Source of the DNA: Aedes albopictus
Lineage: Eukaryota > Arthropoda > Insecta > Diptera > Culicidae
Direction: 5' to 3'
DNA length: 64,000 bases
Assembly: GCF_035046485.1 (NCBI RefSeq)
Contig: NC_085136.1
Span: 300,048,778 to 300,112,777 of the forward strand
A program made the position numbers and the translations under genes. Below the pieces are notes generated by a model. That model was not told the origin of the DNA, did not search any database, and saw only the letters and a list, made by a program, of their open reading frames with translations. This document shows positions 1-11,406 of this stretch, in pieces; the stretch's first letter is position 1, and every line of letters starts with the position of its first letter.

Positions 1-900
1 ACAATTAAAAACAATATATTTACTGTACATTTTATTGTTTGAAACCATACGTGTACCATACAATGTACGGTATATTAAAGCCCACGTATCAGTATTTCGA
101 ACAATTCATTTACAATAAAATGTATGGTTTTGTAAAAAAATATATATGGAGAAAAATATTTTTTTATATTGTTACGATACTTAACAACCCGTATAGTATA
201 TTGTAAAAATCTCATTTACAATTCACTGTGTGGTGTCTAACATTACATCTTATTGTTTTTGTATTTTTTATTTTTACAGTGGTGTTTATTGTAACAATAT
301 GGTTTTAAATAGTACTGTTACAATACAACATTCGGTTTTTCTACTGTATTTTTTATTTGGGTAACCATCCCCGGTGCGGTAGGAGCTTTTGTCAAAGTGG
401 GAAGTGGGTGCCTTTGCAAGTCTGAGTGTCTGTTGTCCATGTTAGGGGCGGCTTATCAATGTTGGATTGCCAGTGTTGCAATTCAATAAACAACGCGATT
501 GGTTTCAAACCGTTCAAAAACTACTATAAATTTCAACTTATTCTCTATAAACAATTTACTATCAACACTTCCAGTGCGGCATTCCTTCTCAAAACTGCTC
601 AATCTTCTTGCTCTCTTCTGATGTATTGTTATGCCATCAATCCATAGGGTTACCAGGTGTGTAACCGCGCCAACAGCCAGTGAAGGACTTCAAGCTTAAA
701 TGTGCGCCATGGCGCATCGAAAACCTATGTGTTGGCGGGTTGGTGTCCGACCATACAAGCCAATTAGGCCTTAAAAGTTCAAAAACGAATCCAAAACAGT
801 CAGAATCAACCGCGTATCCAAGATTCATCTGTCTTAAGATGTTGTAGTGAATAGATGAAATTTAACACAACACATTTATAAGTCTCATTTAACCTACTTC
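1..900. other. AT-rich intergenic stretch with degenerate short repeats
   Basis: No coding region is supported; the short open frames at 426-647 and 637-828 have no recognisable features. The first ~350 bases repeat degenerate words such as TTACAAT, TGTATGGTTT and GTATATT. This suggests an old, decayed mobile element or simple-sequence drift, and I cannot assign a family. Confidence 0.35.
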
Positions 901-1768
901 TGACCCTTTTTCACGGTTGTCATCCCAGTGTGTCCCAGCGCTAAATGATCATTGCATGCGAACGCCTTTTTGCACGAATCGGGCATCTCCGGGCGGGAGA
1001 ACGCTCACTCACCGCAGCGCTCAAATAACCCGCGTCTCTGGAGCAGCGTTCGCGTTCGGTCCACGAATTATAATTTGTTCGCGTGAAAATTAATGAATAA
1101 ACAGCCACGATTTACCGATGATGCCGGCTCGGCCCGGTAGGTAGGTATAAGCTTTCTTCCTTTCTCGTCGAGCGTGCTTGGTCCATCAATTGCCGTTCTC
1201 ACTTGCGCGCACTGTAAACTCCGATTTCGCGTGTTCCTCTGATGGACGACCGACGACGGCCTTTCTTTTGTCTTTGACCGCGTACGTACTTACTGCATCA
1301 GTCTGTCTGAGGATCGGTTTCTGTGATCCATGTCATGCCCGACTGGGTGCGAATTTACGTGAATATCGTCCAAGAAAGCGAACAGGATCAACTAGAGGTC
1401 GAAGCAATACTAGAGGGAGGATAGGGGCCTTGGTAACCCGGGATGGTAAATCGCTCTGGACCGGGACTGGAGTTTCACCCGGTATCAGGGCCGGGATGTG
1501 TTGAAGATCGAAATTAACAAATCATCAAAATTACATCAATACTTGCGTTGGTACACTGCCAGCCGCGGACGAGAGACGTGAAGTCTGCGATGGCATTTGT
1601 GCAGGAGGGGTGTTCAAAATGCTAAGTGTTTCTATTTTCACGAATGTACGAAATGACCAGTTCAATATGTATAATCTGTTCTCGAAGTTAGCTTTGCATT
1701 CTTCCGAATCTAGCCGCGTTTTCGCCGCTGATTACTTTTTGCGTTGGATGGATGGACCATGGATACTC
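901..1768. other. Unassigned, GC-richer stretch
   Basis: This stretch is richer in GC and CpG than its surroundings and shows no obvious internal repeats. A 108-codon open frame (1178-1504, plus) has no recognisable domain and unremarkable composition, so I do not call it a gene. It could be an untranslated exon or simply unique intergenic DNA. Confidence 0.3.
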
Positions 1769-2070
1769 TTCTTCTTCTTCTTCTTCTTCTTCTTCTTCTT
1801 CTTCTTCTTTATGGCTCTACGTCCCCACTGGGACTTGGCCTGCCATGCTTGAACTTAGTGTTATTTGAGCACTTTCATAGTTATTAATTGAAGGGCTTTC
1901 TTTGCCTGACATTGCATGAATTTGTATATTGTGAGGCAAGCACAATGATACACTATGCCTAGGGAGTCGAGAAAATTTTCCCAACTGGAACGGGAATCGA
2001 ACCCGCCGTCTCCGGATTGACGATCCATAGCCTTAACCACTAGGCTAACTGGAGACCCCTACTGGAGACC
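1769..2070 (-). mobile_element. tRNA-derived SINE (Feilai-like), minus strand
   Basis: Read on the minus strand it starts with a tRNA-like head containing a pol III box-B motif (GGTTCGATTCCC). A tRNA-unrelated body follows, then a GAA triplet tail, seen on the plus strand as a TTC run near 1770-1810. The copy is flanked by an exact 12-bp direct repeat, CCATGGATACTC, at 1757-1768 and 2071-2082. That is a target-site duplication of the kind L1-type machinery leaves. Feilai is the known Aedes SINE family with this architecture; the name is inferred from structure. The body is related to the copies at 12349, 30796 and 58214. Confidence 0.85.
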
Positions 2071-2082
2071 CCATGGATACTC

Positions 2083-3770
2083 ACTCCCCGTAAACATCCA
2101 TGGTCTCACTGAATACGTCGTTCGTATAAATATCGTTAACCTTCGTTAACTAATCAGTATTCATATTCAACGGGATTGTGTTGTGGATTGGCACCTAAGC
2201 CGAAAGGGAGATGAGTTTGTGAAATAGGAGTGTTCACGGTGCGGCTTCGGAGTCAGTTTGGCTTTCTATTCCGCAGAATCATTACTTGTTCTGTGGCATA
2301 GCTGGTTAAAGCGCCGGTCTAGTGAATACGGAGTCGTGGGTTCGAATCTCACCACGACGCGATTTTTTTTCACAAATTTCATCTCTCAATTTGTCAATTA
2401 GCAACATTTCGTGCCTTCTAATAACAATTTTTCCAGTATGTTTCAGACATACAAGCAAATCTGGTAAAATGCCAGTAAATATGTGCCATTGTCATATTCA
2501 ATGGTTTCTTGAACATCCCAAATTCCTAAAAATTCTCGCATGAAGATCAATAACCAAGGAAATGCGGTAAGAGACGCGAAAACACACCGTCTTGTTATTA
2601 GTTCAGTAAATTGCCAATCGGCAACTTTACAGGCTCTACAACACTCGACAAGCTTCCAAAACCACGCTCCCTGCTCCATCCTTCCGCCTCTGAAACAAGA
2701 CATGATCAACCAAAGCCATCAAGCCCAGCCAGCATCCCCATCTCGGGCCGTCGTCGTCGGTCTGTAGGCCTACACACATTCACCTTGCCAAAGTCAATTG
2801 ATGTGAGAAAAGGACACGACACGGAATCGGTTGCAGTGCAGGTAAAAGCGCAGCGGCGGCGGTGGTGGCGGCAACATCAGCCGAGTGGCCGAGCCATTTG
2901 GTCTGCTGCACTCATAATTTTGGCTCCAAGGAACGGCCCTCTCCTCTTCTCGCTTGCCATCCTTCCGCCGATGTTGTTGGTCAACTGATATTTTCTCCAG
3001 GAAAGAAAGCCTCAGCCTTTTCAGAGCCGGTTCTGAAGTGTCGGAACTTGTTTCCAGCAAGTCTGTTATTTCAAGAGGAGAATCGAAGGGTGGATGGAAA
3101 GGCTACTGCCGAAGAAATTCCATCTGATTCAGCAAACGATGCCAGAATGTCTCGTAGGGTTCGAGGTGAATTTAGGTTCCAGTCGTGTGGTGGTTTTCGA
3201 TTTTCTTTACTTGTGTTGGGCCTTATTTTCATTAAGAAACTCGCTGTACACTTTTTGAGATCCATTCAAAATGCTTTCAAGACAATGTTCCTTCTTGTCT
3301 TACTACCTCATGCACACGTTAACATGTAGCTATACTATTTCTGGAAGTTGTGGTTAACATCTAAAAATTTGATTTAAATAATATTTGCCTTCTCTTCAAA
3401 ACGTTATTCAGTGTAATATCATAAGGATATTATCATAGTCAGTACCGTAGCGATCGGGAAACTTGAGTATAACAAACTAGCACGAATTTATGATCGATTG
3501 AGGGCGACTTCAAAAAAAAATCAGATGAAAATTGACGAAATTCCAGCATTTTGAAAATGAGTTGTCGGGGGTTGGGACGTGAAGGTTAAGAATCTCCTGT
3601 GGATCGCTTCTAAAATTGCTCTATTGATAAGAAGTCTTTAAATGCGTCACCAAAGTCCGCCATCCCCAAAAAGGCAAACTTTTTGTTTGGGATCTCTGAA
3701 TTTTACGCATGGGTCATCACTTTTCTGATCTTCTCTTCCTCCTCAAAGCATGACGTAATTTATAGTCGTT
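2083..3770. other. Unassigned stretch with a tRNA-like segment
   Basis: Apart from the tRNA-like segment near 2297 I see no element boundaries. Several overlapping short open frames lie at 2540-3330, the longest being 155 codons at 2862-3329. They compete on both strands and carry no recognisable domain, so none is called. The 2600-3100 part is GC-richer and could be host sequence. Confidence 0.3.
2297..2400 (+). mobile_element. tRNA-derived SINE fragment (second family)
   Basis: The segment reads like a tRNA promoter: an A-box-like TAGCTGGTTAAAGCGC followed by a box B (GGGTTCGAATCTC), then a T-rich stretch ending in ATTTGTC. The copy at 22237-22335 shares both the tRNA-like part and the downstream CAAATTYCA...ATTTGTC words, so the unit is dispersed. 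The acceptor-stem halves do not pair, which argues against a functional tRNA gene. I saw no target duplication. Confidence 0.5.
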
Positions 3771-3774
3771 TCTT

Positions 3775-4246
3775 CTTCAGAAATATATCCAGGTATTCCA
3801 TTATGATATAATTCACGGATTCTTTCAGGAATTCATCGGTTCCTTCAAAAATTCATTCAATAATTCTTCAACAATTCCTCCAAAGATTCCTGCAAAAAAT
3901 TCATACTGAGATTCCCTAAAGAATTCCTCCGTGTGTGCCTTCATATATTTTCTGGAAGTTCTTCCAGGATTTCTTCCAAAGATACTTTTAGGAATTTCTA
4001 GAAACTACTACAGAAATTCCTTTAGAAATTTGTCATAAAATTGTTATGTTATTCTTTACGGAAGTTTAAGTCCTTCTCTAGACATTGTTCCAGGATTTGC
4101 TTAAAAAACATTCACGACTTCTTCCGGGTATTCTTTAAGAACATCAATGATTTTTGATAAGAAATTCCTCCAGGAATTTCTCTAAATATTTGTTAATTAA
4201 TTCCTGAAACAATTTTACCATGGTTTTCTCAAGATTTTTTTCCAGG
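3775..4246. repeat. Degenerate GGAATTCC-type satellite, pyrimidine-rich strand
   Basis: This is a continuous run of degenerate units of roughly 12 to 15 bases built around TTCCTCCAGGGATTTC-like words. It continues after the MITE at 4250-4421. The same sequence type recurs at 14345, 15850, 19726, 21150 and 24850. The bias suppresses stops in some frames and produces spurious open frames rich in F, S, N, R and I. Confidence 0.8.
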
Positions 4247-4249
4247 TAT

Positions 4250-4421
4250 GGGGTCATGCACAAATTACGTCACGCTTTTAGGGGATAGGGGGGGGGGGGG
4301 GTTTGTATAACGTGACGACCCATACAAAAAATATTGAGGTCCCATACAAAAAGTGTGACAATGGGGGGAGGGGGGGTTGGAAAAGGTCGATTTTTGCATG
4401 ACATAATTTGTGTATCACCCC
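4250..4421. mobile_element. Small inverted-repeat element (MITE) inside the satellite
   Basis: The terminal inverted repeats read GGGGTCATGCACAAATTACG on the left and GGGGTGATACACAAATTATG on the right (complement). The flanks are TAT on both sides (4247-4249 and 4422-4424), a 2- or 3-bp duplication. The interior has long G runs at ~4290-4305 and ~4362-4377. There is no coding potential. The element interrupts the satellite, so it is younger than it. Confidence 0.75.
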
Positions 4422-4424
4422 TAT

Positions 4425-5690
4425 TACTTAAGGAATTTCTTCATGAACACATTGTAGGATTTCTTCGGGATGTTTAAGAATTTTCCATGAATGTCAATAC
4501 GGAATTTTATTAGAAAATTCATCCATGAATTGTTTTTCTTTTCGAAAATTATCTAGAGCTTTTTAAAACATTCTTTTACGATTCTTCTGGAAATTCTTCC
4601 AAGAACTCCAGCTGGAAACCTTTGGACAATTTTGTCAGGGTTTACTAAAGATATTTCTAGAAGGTTTCCTTTTGGTACTGCTCCTGCGGTCCCTTTAGAA
4701 ATATCTTCAAAGATTCCTCCAGGGATTCTTTTAGATATTCCTTTACGAATTTTACAGAAGTGCTTCATAAAATAACAAACACGGGAGATTTTTTTTTTTT
4801 TCAAGGATTCCCTGGAGCATTTTCATTAGATATTCCTGGAGATACTTCTGGAGATTCCAAGAAATTTTCCTGGAAATTTTATGAAGAATTTGATGAGAAA
4901 ATAATCTGGAATAAACTTGTGGAGAAATAGAAGGAAAAACTTCTGAAGGACTTCCCGGAAAACTCTCTGAGGATATTTCTAGAGGACAATCTTGAAGAAT
5001 TTCTGAAGTAAACCTGGAAAAAATTCTGGAGGAATCCTGTAAATAATGTATTTATGAATCCGAGCAGAAACTGCAGACAAAGTGGACAAAACATCTGCAA
5101 CATTTTCTTAAATAATCGCTAAAGAAATTTTCGGAGGAAATCCAGCATAAATTTAAAACTAATCGAAGAGTTTTTGAAGAAATTACTAAAATATATTTAT
5201 AAAAAAATCAGTTTTACAAAGGCATCTCTTATGGAATACCTAGAAATCTGGAATTCCTGGATCAACGTTAAGAAATAAATAATCTTGTTGGAGGAATTTC
5301 TGAAGTAATGTCTAGTAAGTAATGGAGAATCCTTGGAGAAATCCTAGTAAGAAACCTCTCGAAGAGCTCCAACTAAAATTCCAAAAAGCATTCACGCAAA
5401 AAAATCTTAATTTCTGAATGAATCGCTGGAGAAATTTCCGGATGAACACTTGGAGGATCCTCTGGAGAATGTCCTGCAAGAATCTTTTGATGGATTACTG
5501 AAAAATAACTGGAGTAATCTTGAATGAAGGTTCTGAATGAAACTTCTGAAGAATTCGCTAGAGGAACTCCTCTACAATTTGTTGAGGATTTTTTGCGGGA
5601 TTTTTTAGCAATGTCTGGGTGAAAACTTGACGACGGAAGGAATATCTTTGAGAAGTTCTGGAGAAACTTTTAGAGGAGTTTAAAAAAAAA
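4425..5690. repeat. Degenerate GGAATTCC-type satellite with strand switch near 4790
   Basis: From 4425 to about 4785 the plus strand carries the pyrimidine-rich form (TTCTTCCAGGAA-like). From about 4800 to 5690 it carries the purine-rich form (GGAGAAATTTCTGGA-like). The whole 3775-5690 tract is therefore head-to-head around ~4790. The open frames at 4553-4804 and 4879-5103 are artefacts of the repeat. Confidence 0.8.
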
Positions 5691-6002
5691 GTCTAAATTA
5701 TTGCGGAAAAATAGAAAAAAATCCACTTTGCGGTAGCCGCCGAGTTCTACCGCAGCTGTCAAAGTCCTATCGCAGCCATTAAAATTATCGTATCATTGTA
5801 AAATAAATCCTGAAACCAACAACAAACAATGATCTTCGGCGTCGTATTCAAGGCGTTACACATTGGAGTAACAGGGTCCATTTCATGGCCAAAAAGTTTT
5901 AACACGTTTTCATGATGTATTATGTATGTACTAGCGATAAAATTGTGAATTTAGATATTTAGGAAGCATTTTGGATTATAAATAGCCATATTAATCCACT
6001 TA
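5691..6002. other. Unassigned junction between satellite and MITE
   Basis: It contains CTACCGCAGCTGTCAAAG at 5747-5764, whose near-complement recurs at 12120-12137 just before satellite-like sequence resumes. This may mark the left end of a large composite insertion. Confidence 0.35.
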
Positions 6003-6318
6003 ACCCTCTAATTCCCATGGTTGCTCTAGAGCACCATCGACTTTCGACGAACTGGAGACAAACGGAATCAGATGAATATGATGTAATTGTTTTTAGAATA
6101 TGATTGTAATCTCATTAGGTAATCCTAATTCCCAACTACTTGTTTCAATAGTGGAACTATTGATAAACAATCAAAATACTATTGATTTACAACTAATTTT
6201 TTTTTTCGTTGAATTCGAAAAATTCGATCAATTTGCAATAACTTTTGTTCAAGCCCTTTTTTCGGAAACGCTTTTTTGGCATAGAAATAATCGTTCAAAG
6301 TCGTGGGAAGGAAAGGGT
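6003..6318. mobile_element. TA-flanked MITE with ACCCTYTAATTCCCA termini
   Basis: The left terminus is ACCCTCTAATTCCCA and the complement of the right terminus is ACCCTTTCCTTCCCA. TA lies on both sides (6001-6002 and 6319-6320). The 316-bp interior is AT-rich and non-coding; the 73-codon open frame at 6100-6321 is incidental. TA duplications fit mobilisation by an IS630-Tc1-mariner-type transposase. Confidence 0.7.
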
Positions 6319-7020
6319 TAAAGGCTAGAAATGATTTCTTATAACCTCTCTAAGGACAACGTTTATTTTCACCCCAAAAATCGCTTGAAGCATCGAACAT
6401 TTTTATTTGACAACAGAGAACTGAAAAATAATTATATTTCCATGAAAAATATTGTTTGGAAACAAGGGCCACCTCGTTTCATAGAAATTCTCCTAGAAGT
6501 GTGAGAGAAATTCAATTCTTTTATAAGTGTAGATAACGTGTTTATGTCTTCAGCAAAGGAGTGTCATAATTGGGAAACTTGCTGAACAATTGTTCTATCT
6601 TCACATTTTTTGGGAATATGGGCCGTTATTTTTGAACGGTCCCTTAAACTCAGTTTAAATGTTGTACATTTTTCTAGATATTTTGGGAATCACATTTTCA
6701 TTTTGGGGTAACTTTTATAGTGCCCTGAAAAACACTCAAAACTCAAAAATTAATCATGGATTGAAATTTTAGGAGTTTGAACATGATGATAGAAGCCGTG
6801 TGGAATATATAAGTTTGAATTTTTCTATTAAAACATGGTATTTTAACACAACTTTATACATAAAAGTAAGTTCGTGGAGTACTGAGTGAAAAACTCAATG
6901 AGTTTAGCTATAAAAAATAATATTTATCTGAAAATATTTTCTTAACGGTGCATCAACATATGATTACATGCTACAAATAGTGAGCTCTTTATTTGAGTTG
7001 TTTTTGATTTCTTTTATGGG
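6319..7020. other. AT-rich non-coding stretch
   Basis: I see no element boundary, tRNA-like segment or coding signal. It leads directly into the left arm of the foldback element that starts near 7021. Confidence 0.4.
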
Positions 7021-9957
7021 GATTTTTTTTTATTACCGAACAGGTTTGGGCCGAAGGGTCTCCGATTTTAATGAAAATTTTACCAGAGCTAGAGGTCGTG
7101 GATATATGAACAAATTTGGAATTCAAAAAAATCATAGTGGACTATTTTCCCGAAAAACGCTAGATGAAATTTCACAATTTTCCAAATTTTTTCAAAATAC
7201 CCCAAACTTCAAAAAATAATATCTCAAAAACTATGCATCGTAGAACAAACTTTTTTTAGTGAAATCGACGCCAAATTACCTCAGCAATCCGATAAAAATA
7301 CATTGAGAAAAAAGTTTCTCAGAAATTTTTTCACCATAGAGAAAAAACTTCTGAAAATGCTGATAAAAGTACCGTCTGTATCATAGATTATTTTTAACAA
7401 AATTTTTCCTAGCGCAAAAATTATTGTTCTTCATTTCGTTCTTTGACGCCAAAATGGAATCTCTTACCCTTTTAGAGATATACCCAAAAAACCAACGGCC
7501 AGTCGCTATATTCTCATAGGAAGCCATCAACAAAAGCGGCCGTTCACTTGTTGCAACATATTTGCTTTGCGGCGAGCAAATGACATACGCTAATTGCAAC
7601 GTAATTTTGACACTAACGTGAATCGGAATGCACTGACAGCACATATATGGCACTTTAGTGCCTTTTAAATGCAACAACTTATCAAATTTTGAAATTAATG
7701 GATTTGTAACTAGAAAACGTTGCAAATAACAAGTTTACAACGAGCAAACGCATACTTCACCGTATTTTTTTTTTTCAATCAAAGCAATCATATGCCCTTA
7801 GAGATGAGTGGATACCAGGAAATTATAAGGTCTCTTTACACATGTAAGGCTTTATTTTGTTTTTATAGAGTTTTTGTTGCTTAAATGATCATTGGTATGT
7901 GGATTCTTCTATACACCATGAAGAGACATTTTCCACTCAATATTTAATAAATAGCATGGTCTGTGCATAATGTGTTTGTATAATGTGCTTTAGAAAAAAC
8001 ACTAAATGAAAACTTAACGGAACATTAAAAGATATATACCATGGATGAGAGGAACAAACATGTACTCTCTGGAGCGGATCTGGTGTGATGGTTACAGCTC
8101 GTGACTGTCACGCCGAGGACCTGGGATCGAATCCCACTCTCGACATACGAAGGGAAGTGAAGTGTTGTGGGTCCCGAGATGAACTAGCCTATGGCTAAAA
8201 ATCTCGTTAATACAGATAATAAAATAAACATGTACTAATTAGTACGGGCAACAAATTAAAGTTTATCATGCCTACAACTTCTTAACGCGCTAATAAAACA
8301 TTGTTGCTTCAAACCAAGCTTTTCCTGTTCGACACAATTCCAACAGTGACGATAATAATATTCAGCAATGGTTAGCAAAGATTAATACCGAGCTCTGTAT
8401 AGAGCTACTGAGTTGACAACAGTTGAGACAGCACGGTACGCTGGAGGATCGATCATTACCGTTAAAGTAAGTTTTGACATTGATTAATAGAAAAAAAAAA
8501 CACTGAAATGTAAGATCAATCAATTCATCACTTTTTTCTAACTAACAATTTGTTGTCAAAAAGACTTCATCAGTTTTGAGAACTATCATGACAAACCCAT
8601 ACTACTACCCATAATATATTCGAATCATCCAATAAATCGGTGCACGGTTCGAATGATTAAAATATTGTCTAAAATTGTTTAATGCTCTAAGATGTCAAGT
8701 AAATGTTTAATTTCAAGAAATCCTCTAACGTCCTCATTTTCATTCACAGCATGTGCATTTACGAAGCTTCATGGGTCAATATTGGATCCTTAACTATCTA
8801 TATCTTTTGAAAATTTCTAGAATGCTTTCTTTATTTCTGAACGAAGCAAAAGAATTATAATCAAAAAATATTACACAACTATGCACTTTTGTTACTTACA
8901 CAGTTAAAAATGTTATATCATTTAACCTGTAACAAAAGGACCTCGTCGTATTGCACACATTTTTCCATCAGTATATAAATTTACAGCTTGCTCTCAGTAT
9001 GAAGCTTGCGTTCAACATTCCATACAAGAAATTGTTTGATGTAAAATTGAGTTAAATAAGATAGAAATTCGTATGCAATTTTTTTTTTCGTTAGGTGTAA
9101 TTTCAAATATTTTGCTGAGTAGTAACCATTCTCCGTTAATAGTTTTCTTTGTTTTCATTGTTTTCTTAAATTGAAATGGAAAACATATAGGGCATGAGTG
9201 CTATAAGTAATTTTACGCTCACCGGTGGCATTAGCTAATTGTTAACTTGTTGTTTGAAACATATTTTAGTTAGAAACCCGATCATTGCAAAACAAGACTA
9301 TTTAATGCATTCAAAAGGCACTCAAGTGCTATATATGTGCTGTCAGTGCACTCCGATGCACGTTAGTGTCAAAGTTACGTTACAATTAGCGTATGTCATT
9401 TGCTCGTTGCAAAGCAAACATGTTACAACAGGTGAATGGCCGCTGTTGTAGATGGCTTCCTATGAAAATATAGCGACTGGCCGTTGGTTTTTTGGCTATA
9501 TCTCTAAAACGGTAAGAGATTCCATTTTGGCGTCAAAGAACGAAATGAAGAACAATAATTTCTGCGCTAGGAAAAATTTTGTTCAAAATAATCTATGATA
9601 CAAACGGTACTTTTATCAGCATTTCTAGACGTTTTTTCTCTATGGTGAAAAATTTTCTGAGAAACTTTTTTCTCAATGTATTTTTATCGGATTGCTGAGG
9701 TAATTTGGCGTCGATTTTACTAAAAAATTTGTTCTACGATGCATAGTTTTTGAGATATGATTTTTTAAAGATTGGGATGTTTTACAAAATTTTGGAAAAT
9801 CGTGAAATTTCATCTAGCGATTCCCGGAAAAATAGTCGACTATGATTTTTTTGAATTCCATATATGGTCATATATCCACGACCTCTAGCTCTGGTGAAAT
9901 TTTCATTGAAATCGGAGACCCTTCGGCCCAAAGTGTTCGATAATAAAAAAAAATCCC
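7021..9957. mobile_element. Foldback element with ~710-bp inverted arms
   Basis: The left arm (7021-7738) and right arm (9236-9957) are long imperfect inverted repeats. Both contain, in mirrored order, the words for CCGAAGGGTCTCCGAT, CTAGAGGTCGTGGATATATG, ATGCATCGTAGAACAAA, CCATTTTGGCGTCAAAGAAC and CCGTTGGTTTTTTGG. The ~1.5-kb loop carries a SINE and no transposase. The 114-codon (7381-7725, minus) and 70-codon (9239-9451, plus) open frames come from the same arm sequence. No clean target duplication was seen, so the ends are approximate. Confidence 0.85.
8067..8225 (+). mobile_element. Short tRNA-derived SINE in the foldback loop
   Basis: The 159-bp element has a tRNA-like head (GGTGTGATGGTTACAGC and box B GGGATCGAATCCC). 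Its tail ends in GGCTAAAAATCTCGTTAATA followed by AATAAAATA. It is flanked by an exact 11-bp duplication, AAACATGTACT, at 8056-8066 and 8226-8236. The 3' tail matches the 5'-truncated copy at 16524-16587 and, less closely, the minus-strand piece at 56569. A shared 3' end is expected if all use the same LINE machinery. Confidence 0.85.
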
Positions 9958-10061
9958 CTTATAACAAATTTTGAACACAACAGTTCTAGCTACATTAGAT
10001 TACTATTGCATTGCATACATTTAGGCGTTTATCGGTGTATGGAGATTTCTGCTCAAATTTA

Positions 10062-11404
10062 AGGTACCCCGGGGCAAGTGAGAATCTGGGGCAAGTGAGA
10101 CCTACGGCTATAATTTTTACTATTTTTTGTTTTTAAGGCAAACATTCTTCATGGAAAACATAGGTATCATACCAACGGATACTTTGAACTCAAAAATTGT
10201 TATTGTTCTCACCATAAAGAGACCATATATGTTATTGTTGTTCATCTGTAATTTTCAATTCACTAAGTGAGATTAACGTGCTCTACTATATTCGTCGTTT
10301 AAAAATAGAATATCAAATAAAGTAAAACTTTTTCGGTTTCAGGATAATATTTGGAGTGCTTGCAAATTATTTTAAGCGAAAAAGGTGTAATTTATTTTCA
10401 TTTATTACCTTTAATTAACTGCTCCCACTTGCCCCAGTCCATTTCAGCATCTGGGGCAAGTGAGACCTATGAGAGTAAACAAACACAATGTCATAGTTTG
10501 ATCTCGCTGTCTTCAACCTAAGTCGAAATTCACACAAAAGTGAAGCAAAAATCGGTGCCATAAGTAATAAATCCTTCAGTTATGTTTAATTACTACTATT
10601 CTGATGATGAAGCTATTGTTTAAAATGGTAAAGCCTTAGGTAGAACATATTTTTTTCCGAAACCATCTATTGTTCATATTTTCATCTAAGCACATTCTTT
10701 TTTTTTCGTTTTCCGTTGCATAATGAGTTTCTCTGAGTGTTAAGAAACCGGCCATAAAGTATGAAAAAATTGGAAAACGACTTATTCAAAGTTCACGATT
10801 TAAAAATCTTTATTTAATGATTGGAAAATTATGTAAGGGAAACATAACATCTGTAAAACTTGAAAAATCTCTTGGCGAGATTCGTCAACTATGTTATATG
10901 AAAAGCAAGTTTGGAAACCTTCCGGCATTAAAATGTATAGCGCTTTATGTATAAAAAAATCAATTTATTTGGCACAAGATGCTAATGTTAAATCAACTTT
11001 TTTGTCAGTGATGCGTTATTAAGAGTGTTACGTAATTTATGCACGATACCACAAAACACTTCCAACATAAATCGCTAGACATAGTTATTCGTAGAAGCTA
11101 TTTATAATTTATGCTGCCTTACATATATGCAGCAACTATATTAGGCCATTTGTACAAACATTCCGAATGAGTCCCACTTGCCCCGTGATACGGAGTAAAT
11201 GAAGATCTGCTCCACTTTTCATTACATGCATAAGATATAGAATGTAAGAATTTTGAAACAGTTTTAATGCCCGTTATTTAGGAGAAATATACCAACAATG
11301 TCTTCTAGAACCATTGGAATTATAAAACTAATTATGTTTAGAATTTTTTGGCATGACAAAACCAAACAAGCCTTTTTTTAGGTCCCACTTGCCCCGGGGT
11401 ACCT
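10062..11404. mobile_element. TA-flanked element with GGTACCCCGGGGCAAGTG termini
   Basis: The termini are AGGTACCCCGGGGCAAGTG on both ends (inverted), with TA at 10060-10061 and 11405-11406. The word GGGGCAAGTGAGA or its complement occurs about six times: near 10070, 10087 and 10452 forward, and near 10429, 11171 and 11384 reversed. The interior is AT-rich and I see no transposase, so this is a non-autonomous element of about 1.34 kb. Repeated subterminal words suggest protein-binding sites, which is an inference. Confidence 0.8.
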
Positions 11405-11406
11405 TA

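Noticed and set aside
2862..3329. 155-codon plus-strand open frame
   Set aside because: It overlaps frames on the other strand, lacks recognisable motifs and has no supporting signals; a host exon remains possible but unsupported.
3775..5690. CRISPR-like array
   Set aside because: Units are short, degenerate and contiguous with no spacer structure; the organism is eukaryotic.
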